Shown: positions 1-13,240 of the stretch, in pieces | Layout: every line of letters starts with the position of its first letter | How positions within the stretch are numbered: position 1 is the stretch's first letter | From: Nissolia schottii | Lineage: Eukaryota > Streptophyta > Magnoliopsida > Fabales > Fabaceae | NCBI GenBank assembly: GCA_003254905.1 | Contig: QANU01108823.1 | Location: 19,940-83,939, forward strand | Length of the DNA: 64,000 bases | Reading direction: 5' to 3' | The notes under the pieces: model-generated | Told to the model about the DNA's origin: nothing | Databases searched by the model: none | The model's input: only the letters and a program-made list of their open reading frames with translations | Translations under genes and position numbers: made by a program

Positions 1-1
1 T

Positions 2-3000
2 TTGTTTAAGCAGACAACATCGGCTTCTTGGTCAAAGAATTCTGAGATGTCCAAATCAAGTTCCATTGATGGTTTATTCACTCCCAATGTAAGAATTGAC
101 CCTACTGTTCTGGACTGGGGGCAAAAATATTTGTATTCTCCTTCAGTTGCTTTCTTAACTGTGGTGAATACATGTAATGACAGCATATTAACCCTCTATG
201 AACCATTCAGCAGTGGCTTACAGTTCTACCCGTGTAACTTTAGTGAGGTTTCGCTAGGACCTGGTGAATCAGCTTTGATTTGTTTTGTTTTCTTCCCTAG
301 ATGTCTTGGCTTGTCATCGGCTCACCTGATCTTGCAGACAAGCTCTGGTGGATTCATAGTAGAGGCTAAAGGATATGCCAGCGAATCTCCCTTCGGAATT
401 CAGCCCTTATTAGGTTTGGAAATTTCTCCTGGTGGAAGGTTGAGCAAGAATTTTTCATTGTTTAATCCCTTCGACGAAACACTTTATGTGGAGGATATAA
501 CTGCTTGGATATCAGTTTTGTCAGGACATAATTCTGTTGAAAATGAAGCTGTTCCTGTTGAAAATGAAGCTATTTGTGGCATACATAATTCTCAGGTTTC
601 TGATAGTCTTCTCTTCCCAACCATTAAGGACCGCTTAGTTGTACAGAGTAGTCAAATTGGTTCACCAATTGTAGCAATCAAGCCCCACAGGAATTGGGAG
701 ATTGGTCCACATAGCTCTGAAACTCTCCTAGACATAGATATTACAGTTGGATTTGAGGGGAAAGTTTTTGGAGCATTTTATTTGCGTTTACTGAGGCTCT
801 CACAAGACAAGTCTGATACTATTATGGTCCCTATTGAAGCTGAAACGGGTCGTCATTTTGATTATGACATTGTTGGAATATTTGTTTCAGCAACTCTTGA
901 TGGTCTAGTAGCATGCGATGGAGGAGAAACTGTTATTACTATCTCTTTAAGAAATTATGCCCCTAAGGTTTTAAGTTTTGTCAAAATGCTAGATGTTCCC
1001 GACAATGAACTTTTCCAAATCAAGTATATAGAGGGCTTACTGCTTTTCCCTGGGACTGTTACGCAAGTTGGCATTATTTATTGCAGTTACCTGGACATTA
1101 ATTTACTTGACATGCCATCTAAAATGTCCAACTTGCGAGGGAACTGCAAACTTGTTATTCTTACAAATGATTCAACCAATCCCTCGATTGAGATTCCATG
1201 CGCGGACATACTGCATACTTGCTTTGAACATCAAAGGCTTTCATCTGTTGGAGTACAAGACAGTTCCAAACTCATCAAATCTGGCAATATAAGGGAAAGG
1301 CACGAGGTCAGAAGCTTGCGATTGCTACCAAATGTAAAGGTATGGATATCTAGCTCCTATGTCTCTGTGTTTATTTGAACACATTTTTTGATGAATTTGT
1401 TTTCAACTTTGTAATTCAAAATTTATAGTTACCAAGTTTCAAGAATACAACTTTCCCCTGCAAAGACTTGTCTGCTTCTACTGAATCTAACAGCGCATAT
1501 TATAGTTCCCCCTCACCCCCTACCCCTTATGTTCTTATGATATGTAAAATGTATGATTCCATGGGGATATTCTTGTTTAGAATATTAAACTTGACAATTA
1601 CTGTCAGCTATTGATTGTCATTTAGATATTTGTTGCACATGAAGTATGTATGAGAGTGTAGGAGCTTAGAAATGAATGCCACTTATTTATAAATTCAGAA
1701 TTAGCAGTATAGTGAATATATCTAAGTTATTGATTTGAAGAGTCCGAAGTCTGACAATGTTGAAAGATATGGACCAAATGCTGGAGAATTGAGTTTGATA
1801 GGTGTTAGAACTGGTACCAATGGAACGAAATACTAAATTTTATTTAATATACTGTATTCCAGTGGGGAATATCAGTTGCAAAACAATTCAGACGGAATAA
1901 AATTCCTGAACTGAATTCTGGCCTTACTCAAGTTCTGCCTCCCCTCTATCCTTCCCATGTTATGAACTTATCATTCCACATTAGAGAAAATCAAGGGGAT
2001 CAGTTTTATTCTTTCCTAATTAATTTAAACAGATTTGACTCCTAAAATTCCTCACTCCCATCTGTTTATTCTTTCTCCTAGTCATCACAATCATTCCTCT
2101 TCCTAAAATCTCTCATTTTTAATTGATATTCTTTCTAGCTGTAGCTGATTTCTCCCTTGCATTTAGTGCACTCTTTTTTCCTCTTCTTTCATACACAATG
2201 TATTTGGGTTGCTAATTCTTACTCTTGGGCCTAGGATCTCTATCAATAGGTTTGAGACAATAAATGGCTAGGGTGCTCTAGGACAGTGTTAAGAAATTTC
2301 AATATAATCATGTGCTTTTCAGGCAAGGCAAACAAGTGATTAAACTAACAAACTAGTACCTAATTATCTATAATAAACAGCAGAAAATCTCTCTTACTCA
2401 AGGGCTTAAATGTGGAAGGTTGGATTCATAAACTACTAGAATGTATAGCAATTCTTCTTTGGCATCATGTGATCTTTGGAGATTCTTGTATGAGCACAAG
2501 TTTGGGCATGCTCACAATAAAAGTGGTTCCTACCAACCTTATCCAAGATACGCTAGCTCATTTATGAGTTTCATCAACTTTATGGTGTGTTCCTGAGGTG
2601 ATAGACTTGTGCCTGTCCAATAACTTTTAGTGATCTTTTTCCATTGGGTATGCATAGTCCTTTTTTACCATTGTTTGATTCCCCCCTTCCCCCCCAAACC
2701 AAATCTTTTAATGCTCTTCTCTTTTTTGTTTCTTGCTCTTTTCTTGTGCCTCATCCTTAAAGAGAAAAGATCTAGTTATTTTAAAGTATTCTATTATGAT
2801 GTTTTGTAAAGGCAGTAATCCTTATTTTGCATTTTCTTAAAAGGAAAGGGGACTTTCATTAAAATCATCTTTCCATAATTGTCTGTCTTTCCTACAAATT
2901 GTTGTACACATTTGTTAGTTATCAATAGTGCACTATAGCAGCGCTATAGCGGCGTAGCGGCGCAGTGCAGCGCAGAGGGTCGCCGCATCAGTGAGGTGCG

Positions 3001-6000
3001 ACATGTCGCGATTGCGGGTGTCGCGGACGCCATTGCGGTCGCTATTGCAGGCTACGGGTTGCAATTTCATTTCGAGGTGAAATGATGCATTTTGCTCCCC
3101 CCTTTTTTTCATTTGGCACNTCCTCTTCTTCCTCTACAAGCAACCTTGAAAATGTTTCATAGGACACACATGATCCTTGCCCCACCTTTCTCCACATTTG
3201 AAACATAATCCCTTTGCCTCTCTTGCCATTCTTCTTGTGACAAGCGTTTAGCCTCATCCCTCCTCTTTTCTGCACCCCTTTCAACTGTGAATTTCAGCCC
3301 TTCAATGGCCGGATTAGATCCTCCTCCTATTCCTCCTTTAGGCCCAGTTGGAGGTTTATAAGCTTGGAAACCCCTCTGGAAGCCACCTCCCATTTTCTGA
3401 TTCGGCCCTACTCCACTTTTCTTCTAAGCTTGGTTTCTTTCTTCCAACTCAAGGGCCTTGTCCGTCATGGCAAACAAGGTCCTAAACGAGCTGACCTTCA
3501 ATTCTGCTTGTATTTCATTTTGTAGTCCATTGAAGAAAATACCCATAACCGTCTCTCGATCCAAGTCCTTCTTTGAGCTTGCAACAAGCTCGAACTCCCT
3601 CTATTGCATAGCCGTAGTGGTCTACTTCACCTTCAGCAAGGGACCCAAGGGATTGCGAGCCACCCCTAGATGGAACCTCTTAATTAGGTCTTCCTTAATC
3701 TCCCTCCACGTTGGAACAAGTACTTGATCGTCCCACCATTGATGCCACGTAAGAGCATCTCCCTCCGGCTACTAATGCCATCTCCATTTTATCATAATCA
3801 TCCACCCTATTCACCCTGAAATACCGCTCAACCTTAACCAACCATCCATACGCATCATTACCCAAAAAAATTGGTAGTTCCAATTTTCGTCCAGTTTCCA
3901 CCCTCGTCGGATGCGAATTCCCTTCCCTCCTTGTGTCTTGATCATTTTCCTCATCATTGTGACCTTCGTTGTTGGGTTGGCTATGACTCTGATCACGACT
4001 CATTCTCTCTATCTGCCGAGTCAGATTCTCGAGAATCTACCTCTGCTCTGCTTGATTCTTCTCGATAGCCTCCATTCTTGCCTCCATGATCGTCTCCTTG
4101 ATTGCAGCAGCACTGGTAGACAGCATTCACAGTCTCTAGGACAAGGAGCTCTGATACTAGTTGTTAGAACTGGTACCAATGGAACGAAATATTAAATTTT
4201 ATTTAATATACTGTTTTCCAGTGGGGAATATCAGTTGCAGAACAATACAGACGGAATAAAATTCCATATGGAAAACAAGCCTAGGAATAAAGGATCCCTT
4301 AACCCTCCTAGCCTCACTGAAGTTCAGCCTCCCCTCTATCCTTCCCATGATCTAAATTTATCATTCCACATTAGAGAAAATTAAGGGGATCAATTTTATT
4401 CTTTCCTAATTAATTTAAATAGATTTGACTCCTAAAATTCCTCACTCCCATCTGTTTATTCTTTCTCCTAGTCATCACAATCATNGATATGATAAAAAAG
4501 TTTACTTATTTCTCCTTAAATATCTAAATTATCATTTTGTAATTCTGATGATAATTAAAACAAAAAATCTCTGCTATTTTTTTTTGTGAAGGTTATAGAG
4601 ACAGCAGATGCAGATGAATTAGTTCTTGGCAACTGGGGGTCTCAAGGAACGACTGGTGGCTTGTCTGTGCTTCATGATCAGGAGGTGCTATTTACAATGG
4701 TTCAAGTTGGAAGTTATGTGTCTAAGTGGATTACTGTAAAGAATCCTAGCCAACTTCCTGTTATAATGCAGCTTATCTTGAACTTGGGAGAAATTATCGA
4801 TGAATGCAGGGGTCCAGATGATTTATCATTCCCCTCTTCATCTGGTAATGTAGTTGTAGATGAAGCCACTACTCCAAAAAAGCATGGATTCTCGGTACCA
4901 CAGAGTGCAGTGACAGAGGCTTATGTGCACCCCAATGATTATGCAACTTTAGGGCCAATAATTTTTTATCCATCCAAGCGATGTGGGTGGAGTGGTTCGG
5001 CATTGATAAGAAACAATCTTTCGGGCGTGGAGTGGATACCTTTGAAGGGCTTTGGCGGGTTGCGTTCCCTTGCTTTGCTCGAGAGGTCTGAGCATGTTCG
5101 GAGTATAAATTTCGATATGACAATGCCGAAGCCCCTCAATTTCTCTCTTCCATATGCCTTGCTTCACATGAAAGACATTTCTGCTGCCTGCTCGCGGCCT
5201 TCAGTGAAAGTAGTTTATGCCAAGAACACCGGGGACTTGCCGTTAGAGGTTAAGACAATCAGAGTCGGGGGAAGAGACTGCGGCCTGGATGGTTTCAAGA
5301 TTCATGCGTGCAGAGGCTTTGCTCTCGAGCCCGGGGAGTCGAAAAAGCTGAAGTTATCGTACCAAACTGATTTTACTGCAGCCATGGTACATCGAAATCT
5401 TGAACTTGCTTTGGCTACTGGCATTATTCTGATACCCATGAAGGCGAGTTTCCCTTATGATGTGCTGAGCAGCTGCAAGAAATCCGTGTTTTGGATGCGG
5501 GCGAAAAAATCCCTTGTCGGATTCCTCTTCATCGCGCCCTTGCTTTTTCTGGTGTTCTGCTTCGTATTTCCCCAAACCGTTGGGTTGGGCTCCTTGGACA
5601 ACTTGTGCAACAGTGACACTGATAACTCCATCCACACCATAAAGCATGCCTCCTTGGACAACTTGTGCAGCAGTGATACCGATAACTCCATCCACACCAT
5701 AAAGCATGCCGGGAAGACCGCTTTACTCCCTTGTAACCACAGTGAGGGCAAGTTATCGGTGATCGGCAAGACAAACCATCCGTTTTGCTCGGTTGAAAAA
5801 GATGACGCGGCCTCGACGACAACGCAGCCTCAACAATGCAGTCCATCTCAACATTTGACGCAGGCTTCCGAAAACCATAGGGAGTCTAGTCATTTATTGG
5901 ACGCTCTGGACGAAAGAAAATTGCTGGCCGCCGCCGCAGTTCAATGCTCCGATGCCGTGAGAGCATCCCAAGTGGGCAGCCTCGTGGTCAAAACCGGAAA

Positions 6001-6601
6001 GGAAAAGGGTAGGAGGAGGCGGAGGAAGAGCCGCGGCGGAAAGCTAACGGCGCTGTCCGAGGTTTCAAGCAGTCAAAGCGGAAACTCGACGCCCTCGTCG
6101 CCCATGTCCCCATTGGCCTCCGCGCCAGCTAAATGCAGCTGGCTGCTGTCGCCCGACGTGGAGCAACCCGTGCCCGAGGCTCGTGGCTCGATTCAAACCA
6201 CTCCGGTGGCTCCCCGGCATTCTGCCTCTGCGGCCAAGACAAAAATGTTCAGGCCTGAGACTCCGGCGGAATGCCGCGCCAGCGACGTTCCTCCTCCTAC
6301 GGCGCCTCGTTCAGCTTCAGCACCCGATGAGATACTCTCTACTACCCCTTTGCTGGTGCCAACATCATCTACGGTTACTTCGCGCGCTCCTGGCTCCAAT
6401 CTCAACAAGCAAAAGGCTGTTGAATCAGCACCGATGGCAGATGGGTATAGATATGATATATGGGGTGTTCATCTTTCTGGGCTTCATTTGTTGGATCCGA
6501 AAGAGGTCACTTGCATGAAGTCTATTCCCGCAGAAATGAATTTCGGGAGCTTCTTTGTAGAGGGGCCACATTCCGTTGTGACAAAATCGCAAGAAGGCTA
6601 A
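2..6601 (+). CDS. TMEM131-like membrane protein, 3' part (two exons: 2-1339 and 4592-6601)
   Basis: The 5' end lies outside the window; 446 codons of one exon and 669 codons of the last exon are visible. Splicing AAG|GTATGG at 1339/1340 to GTGAAG|GTTATA at 4591/4592 is phase 0 and joins LLPNVK to VIETADADE. The first exon has the N-terminal TMEM131 pattern: DPTVLDWG near residue 33, then beta-strand-rich Ig/PapD-like stretches (GPGESALICFVFFP, then SPFGIQPLLGL). The last exon continues these domains and has one hydrophobic membrane segment (about 5513-5574, GFLFIAPLLFLVFCFVF). A polar tail follows with a basic cluster (GRRRRRKSRGG) and Ser/Pro-rich SSSQSGNSTPSSP. Animal TMEM131 is an ER membrane protein linked to secretory cargo such as collagen; the plant role is not established. 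The frame is open and splice sites are intact, so it looks functional. A 20-residue tandem duplication sits just after the membrane segment. The family assignment is from recognised sequence pattern, not a search. Confidence -1.
1803..2093 (-). repeat. 3' LTR of the intronic retrotransposon
   Basis: About 291 bp, TG...CA bounded, strongly similar to 4162-4483. It is about 30 bp shorter because the segment CATATGGAAAAC...AACCCTCC of the other copy is replaced by a short unrelated stretch. Confidence -1.
2925..3060. repeat. GC-rich GCGGCG-type patch
   Basis: A run of short repeats of the type GCTATAGCGGCG, AGCGGCGCAG, TCGCGG and GCGGTCGCTATTGC stands out against the AT-rich intron. It lies where the pol gene of the element should follow gag. 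Its origin is unknown; it may be a small inserted element. Confidence -1.
3100..4003 (-). pseudogene. gag remnant of the intronic gypsy element
   Basis: Minus-strand reading frames give a Gag-like segment (4003-3695) with KLELPIFLGND, then WLVKVERYF, the conserved block of plant Ty3/gypsy capsids. A second part near 3220-3170 reads LCFKCGERWGKDHVC, a zinc-knuckle-like motif. The pieces lie in different frames with stops between them, so the gene is dead. Sequence beyond the knuckle turns into unrelated GC-rich DNA, so pol is absent. Confidence -1.
4147..4159 (-). other. primer binding site (initiator Met tRNA type, mutated)
   Basis: The minus strand reads AGTATCAGAGCT directly inside the LTR. 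Plant retrotransposons primed by initiator tRNA-Met use TGGTATCAGAGCC, so this is a near match with mutations. It fixes the orientation of the intronic element. Confidence -1.
4162..4483 (-). repeat. 5' LTR of the intronic retrotransposon
   Basis: About 322 bp, the direct partner of 1803-2093. On the minus strand it ends in CTAACA immediately before the primer binding site. Confidence -1.
5591..5710 (+). repeat. 60-bp in-frame tandem duplication in the TMEM131-like coding exon
   Basis: Units 5591-5650 and 5651-5710 are nearly identical and keep the frame, each giving 20 residues (SLDNLC.SDTDNSIHTIKH.). The few differences suggest a fairly recent duplication. It lies just after the single membrane segment. 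Confidence -1.
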
Positions 6602-6633
6602 TAATAATAATAATAATAATCATCATCATAGTA
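6599..6633 (+). repeat. (TAA)n microsatellite overlapping the stop codon
   Basis: The TAA stop of the TMEM131-like gene is the first unit of TAATAATAATAATAATAAT, followed by ATCATCATCATAG. An AATAAA-type signal (GAAAATAAATTC) follows near 6638 and may serve the gene's 3' end. Confidence -1.
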
Positions 6634-7109
6634 TATATGAAAATAAATTCACATAGCGTTTTCTTGGGTGCACTTTACTACTTCAAGCTTCAGCTAGCTT
6701 AATTTGAAAAAAGTAAAATATAATGAACGAAGAAAGAGTAGAAGAGAGAGAGAAGTGTAAAATATAATCCAGAAATGTAGGTTGCTAGAGCAAAATTATA
6801 TAAACAGAACCAAAAATTTCACATAACTACATTTAGGCATCAACGAGTTAAGAACTTGCTTCAAAACTTAAAAACGACGCTTTTATGATTTTAAGTATAC
6901 CTTGATGATAATAACCCGCACCAATAAAACTCATAACCACTTTGCTAATTAACTCATCCCGCACAAAATAAAACACTTTCAATAAATTACCATCACCAAT
7001 GTAACAAACAGTAACGTAATTCAATTAGCTTCGGCTACAATAAAATACAAGAATCACAATTTATAACATTATTATATTACAAATTGTGTACTACTACTTT
7101 CTAACAAGT
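6634..7109. other. 3' flank of the TMEM131-like gene, no further gene seen
   Basis: AT-rich DNA without coding capacity or a recognised element. It ends at the CACTA terminus at 7110. Confidence -1.
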
Positions 7110-8473
<1,364 letters not shown>

Positions 8474-8727
8474 GTGCCATGAATAGGTCTATTGCTATGC
8501 CTTTGATCGCCTTTTGTGTTTTTTTAATTATGGCTAAAGATTTATAATTTTAATCTCTATTATGATGACATGTTTAATAAAAAAATTTATGACGGCATGA
8601 AATCTTAGAGATTTGATTGTCAAATTTATGACCAATTTATTTTAGTCTCTAGTGGGACTTGCTTTTGCCCATTTGCTTATTTTGGTCTCTAGTAATACAT
8701 ATAATTCAATTTTAGATTGACTTTATC

Positions 8728-8774
<47 letters not shown>

Positions 8775-8999
8775 GATATACATATATCCTTAAAATTGGA
8801 ATTTCTTTTATAAAGGATATCATAAAATCTTAAAGATTTTAAAAATATTTTGATATCCAATTATTTATTTTTGGGATATGAAATATATCGATGTGATCTG
8901 GTTATAATGTAAAGAATCCAGCTGTATTATTTGGATTCAAATATTTATAAGGAAACACATTTTAAGATAAATTGATTGAAACAATATGCTACCAAAGTA
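8474..8999. other. AT-rich copia-related stretch with (AT)n at 8732-8769
   Basis: No gene. The last 40 bp (AAATTGATTGAAACAA, then CCAAAGTA) match 15629-15660, so this is part of the degenerate copia repeat that continues at 12515 after the inserted LTR. Confidence -1.
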
Positions 9000-9239
9000 T
9001 GTAGCACCCTAGCTAACTGGTTTACGCTCAAGTCGTAAACTATGCTTACTAGGTTGTTGACGGCTTTGGTGGGAATACTTTTAGTCCTTTGTTATCTTTA
9101 AAAATACTCTTTACATAAAAATACAGGCTGATTTGAAATTTTCTCAACTTATTTATTTAACATGAAATATGAGCCACGCTTAGAGAAAAACATATATTTC
9201 GAGCGATAGCGCCTTGAGGCTTAATGATTATCGAACAGG

Positions 9240-9270
<31 letters not shown>

Positions 9271-12200
9271 AACATAGCAATTATAGCAAGCTTAACATAA
9301 GTGGTCCTCATACATCATTTCATCATCAATAGTATTACATAGTTCATATAGTAAAAGGTGTATATATAACATAGTTTGTACAACAGATAATATACATATA
9401 ACCTAAGGACTAATGGAACACTACTCCATTTAGTCCGTACAAAATGCACATCACGGTAGACGGGACAGATCACACTACTGCTTTGAGGGTCGGGCCTTCA
9501 TTGCACCTCAGGGTCCTCTTCTAGGTCCTCTTCCTCTTCTTCCTACTCCTCCTCCCTCGGGTCCTCGTCCATGGGATCTTCTTCGTCCAAATCCTCTTCC
9601 TCCTCCTCAGCGGATTTGTAGACGGGTGAGTCGTCTTCCTCCTCGGAATCCCATATGGACTCAGAGATGGCGAATAGACCTCGCTGACTAATGGTTAGCC
9701 TGGAGGGTCTTGCCTTGACATCAGGGATCCGAGGAGCTAGTTGGCATCAGAACGGAGGGATAACCCATTTCCTTGCGCATCGGCGAATCCGTAGACTGGA
9801 TAGGGGTGCTGCTGCGGGAATTGAGTTCGAATCCATCTCCACGTCTTTTTCATATGGTGCAGGCTCGTCTTTGTCGATGAGGATGGGTGTGGAGGGATGA
9901 TCACCTGGGCCAATGGTAGACTTGGAAAAGGCATAGGGGCTGGCAGAGGGGCGCTTGGAGCATCGGCATGCAAGTAGGTGTAGGTCTCTGTGATGACCCC
10001 CGTAAATCCACCGACAGGTGCTCAAGATCCTCATCCCGTTGCGCGGCGGGATGCACGTCATGGTTCCTAGAGTCATAAACGAATGGGGATGAGAACACTG
10101 CATTCTCAGTGGGAAACTCTAGGCGTAGGACTAAACATTTTTTATTCGATTATAATACAAGCCGCTCAGGAGGTCTCTAAGTGTCAATTATACTAATATT
10201 CCTACTTATTTTATTCTTGCTAATCCTGAGCAGCTTTATCTACTTTACTAGGTGACTGGGGAAAATTCTAATCTTTACCTTATTCATTGAAGAAGTACAA
10301 TCGCTCTTTCTATTACTTATACGTCAAGTGTTAGGGGATTACGTAGGCGCATATTATTTATATCTTATAGAGGCAGCCTTATGAAGACCTAATGCCTCAC
10401 ATACATTACATACACACATCAAAAACTTATGCATGAAGGGATAGGGGTTCTCTTATGTGCCTTGGGCAACTTCCTTCTTCGTGTCATTATGTCCATTATT
10501 CCCCTTTGTACCCCGTGGGACTGTCGTCCCCTTTTGGTGTACAACCTACTCCTCTTTCATATCTTTGACGACTAGGTAGATTTCATACCTATGTGGTAGT
10601 AAACCACAAATGCTTTTAGCATAATAATTGATAGGGAATGACCATCCAGCTTGCGGGATGGTAATGGGCCTTCCCTTTCGACGCGGTTAGGGGTGGACTC
10701 GTACTTTCATAACATATCTCTCTTGACTTTACTTGCACTCTTAGTGACTTTGACTTACCTTGACATATTAACGTTATACTTGGGACACATATATTTATTT
10801 CTTTAATCTGACTTCAACACTCACTCAGGCGTAGGCCTGCGTTATCATCATAAACCAATCCATCTGCCAGGATCAGCGAGGGCTTGTCTGTTGACGTGCT
10901 AAGAGAGGGGGTTTCTTTATTATATCGATGTACTCATCTTCAAGGCATACCGGGCCCATTGTGGCCAGAACCTTTTTAAGATCTTACTTTTTTCCCTAAG
11001 GTTCATTTATGATCTTCTCACAATTAGGTGATTAGCTTCTAGTTATCTAGGTTGCTCTAGCATCTTAATGACAACCATTCCCTCATGATGCATAATAATC
11101 ACAGATACAATATATAATATACAGGTAATTACTTGTTATACATAAATTAAGGTGAGATAGTGCTTGTTGGGATATGTGGGACCCTGAGGATTTCTCAGGT
11201 CGCTCAGCTACCTTGTTAATAGTCGCTTAGCAACTTAGGGTTCTCCAGGTCGCTTAGCGCCCTATCAGCGAACATTGGGACCACTCAGGTCGCTCAACGC
11301 CTCTCCAGGGTTGCTCAGAGGCCTGGTGCAAAACCTGTTGGACAACTTTGCTTCCTACTTACTTGTTGCTCTCATTTTCTCAAACTTTTCTCATGCAATC
11401 CTTTTAGTTTTACTCACAACATATTCCAACAACGCACAAGAAAATGCTATAAACTTTCAAAAACATAAGAACCACACATTCACAAACAACAAACAACATA
11501 GCACATGTCATACTATATTTTACAACACACAACATACAACACACAACACACATAAACCACTAGAGTGGTGCTTTTCCTATGTTTACCCACTTGTGAAGAA
11601 GTTTTGGTGTTAGTGAAGAAGCTTGGAGTGGAGTCCCAATGAGCCTTGAGATTCCGAAGTTTGTTCTCTCCCTTTCTCCAAAATAAAAAAACTTGAGAAT
11701 AGGTGATGGAGGTTGAGTCTTGGGGAGGGATGAGATGGTGTTCTTCTCTTGGTGGTGAGTGGAAGAAAATGAAAGAAAAGATGAGGAGACTTGGAGGCTA
11801 TGTGTTTCGGTTTTGGAGAGTAAAAAGACAAAGCAAATTGCTCAAATTTTGCAAGCCAAAGAAGTGTGCTTAAGGGCTTGCTTGCAATGTATTTATAGAG
11901 GGTTTGGGAGTGAAAATTTTCTCCCAAAAGCTGAAGAGGAGCTCGGTTTTGGGTAGCATTTTGGCGAGAAATTGATTTAATTTCACAAATGGTAACATGA
12001 CGGAGTAAGGTGGTGAATAGTGAAAGGTATGGGTGGAGGTAAGGTGGGTGTAAGAGGGTGGTTGATAAGGCTTCCATGTGAGTGTGTGTGTGTGCCGAGT
12101 TGGTGGCTGATTTTCAGCCCAAAATTGCACGTATTTGATCGTGTTTGGTTGTTAACTATCCATGTATGTGTATAGTCATACATGCACAAAAATTTAACGG

Positions 12201-12514
12201 ATATCGTAAAAATTATGTAAACATAAAAACACTATATTCTAACTCTTCTAATAAGGAATTTAGATTAATCCAAGGTACTCGCAATTTTACTTTCGTAAAA
12301 GTGAGTCTTACGGATACCTTTCATACGTAATTAAATTCCGGCGACGACAGAAAGTTGGTCTGAATCTCGCGGAATTTTGCGAGACCGCGAACTATTTCCT
12401 TGAATGGCATTTTTAGAAAATAAAATTTGTGATTTAAATTTCCAATCTAAATAAACGACTCGTATATTTATTTATTACGCGAAATCCTTTCTAAGGAAAA
12501 AGTCGGATGCTACA
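9000..12514 (-). mobile_element. solo LTR of the TGTAACA family, long variant
   Basis: Plus strand reads TGTAGCACCCTAGCTAACTG at the left and GTCGGATGCTACA at the right, matching the ends of the other LTRs in minus orientation (termini TGTAGCA/TGCTACA). It shares landmarks with them: GTCATAAACGAATGG near 10070, TCCTCATGATGCAT near 11080, and a CTATAAATAC TATA box on the minus strand near 11890. At 3515 bp it is about 800 bp longer than its relatives, mostly through extra sequence at about 9500-10010. Flanks AAGTA and CCCTC do not match, so no target duplication remains. Confidence -1.
9500..10010 (-). other. extra segment in the long LTR with an acidic coding pattern
   Basis: This segment is absent from the other LTR copies. 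Its minus strand is GA-rich and in one frame gives runs of Glu/Asp (for example EEEEEDLDEEDP) interrupted by stops. It may be a coding remnant carried into the LTR; no family is recognised. Confidence -1.
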
Positions 12515-12644
12515 CCCTCTATTGTTAAAATAATTTTATTTTTGAACTTAACAAACATTATGAGCATGTGATTCATGCAAATATTGGTTGACTCAAAGGA
12601 AGATCAATATTTGGCTGAATTACATGAACACTTTTGATGATAAA
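12515..12644 (+). repeat. copia-related repeat, segment between two solo LTRs
   Basis: CATGTGATTCATGCAAATATTGG and CTCAAAGGAAGATCAATATTTGGC match 15708-15760. This is the continuation of the sequence interrupted at 8999 and is itself interrupted again at 12645. Confidence -1.
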
Positions 12645-13230
12645 TGTAACATCCCGATTTTTCCCTTACGAAGAATTTTGCGTAATAAATAAAAACGAGC
12701 CAATTATTGATAGGGAAATTAAATTATAAAATGTATTTTCAAGAAATGCCAGTCAAAATAATTGTTTCGTGATCTCGCGAAGTTTCGTGAGATCCGAGCC
12801 GATGTTCGGTTGTCACCCGAATTTAAGTATGTATCATAGGTATCCGTAAAGAACACTTTTATGAAAATAAATTTAAGAATACCTTGGATTGACTTAAATT
12901 TCTTATCCGGAAAATTATTAGATCACGATGGTGTGTCTGAAATATTTTTAGGACAGCTGTACACGAACGGTTAACGACCAAACATGATCAAACATGACCA
13001 AAATTTGGCCACATGGTCGTGGCCATTAGATCTCTCACACGACGCTCAGCGCGCGCGCACACACACACACTCACAAACTCAAAGAAAGTGAACAAGTCAA
13101 AGCAATCAATCCTCTTCCAAAAGATGTCACTATTCATGATGTGTAATAAATGAGCATTTATCCCCTTAATTTGACTTTTAATTAAAGGAAAAATTGGCCA
13201 ATATTGGGCCAATTTCTCACGGCACTGAGG

Positions 13231-13240
13231 CTATAAATAG
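13231..13240 (+). promoter_or_regulatory. LTR TATA box
   Basis: CTATAAATAG about 590 bp into the LTR. The same decamer or a close form occurs at the equivalent place in the other LTRs, so it probably marks the U3/R border. Confidence -1.

Larger units (their letters stand above)
1803..4483 (-). mobile_element. truncated Ty3/gypsy-like LTR retrotransposon in the intron
   Basis: Two direct repeats (1803-2093 and 4162-4483), each TGTTAGAACTGG...CACAATCA on the plus strand, flank about 2.07 kb. A primer-binding-site-like sequence adjoins the repeat at 4162 and reads on the minus strand, so the element is antisense to the host gene. Its 5' LTR is the right-hand copy. Gag remnants follow the primer site; no protease, reverse transcriptase or integrase motif is visible. 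The minus-strand end before the left LTR is purine-rich (AGGAAGAGGAA). A target duplication cannot be confirmed because the right border contains an N; the left flank ends TTGATAGG and the right begins TNGATA. Confidence -1.
1340..4591 (+). other. intron of the TMEM131-like gene
   Basis: A phase-0 intron of 3252 bp runs from GTATGG to a T-rich tract ending TTTTTGTGAAG. Host intron sequence is 1340-1802 and 4484-4591. The rest is a retrotransposon inserted in the opposite orientation to the gene. There is an N at 3120 and another at 4485, the second directly at the retrotransposon border, so assembly uncertainty is possible there. Confidence -1.

Noticed and set aside
11610..12189. Minus-strand frames of 155, 86 and 68 codons
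   Set aside because: They lie in the LTR with no homologous frame kept in sister LTRs.
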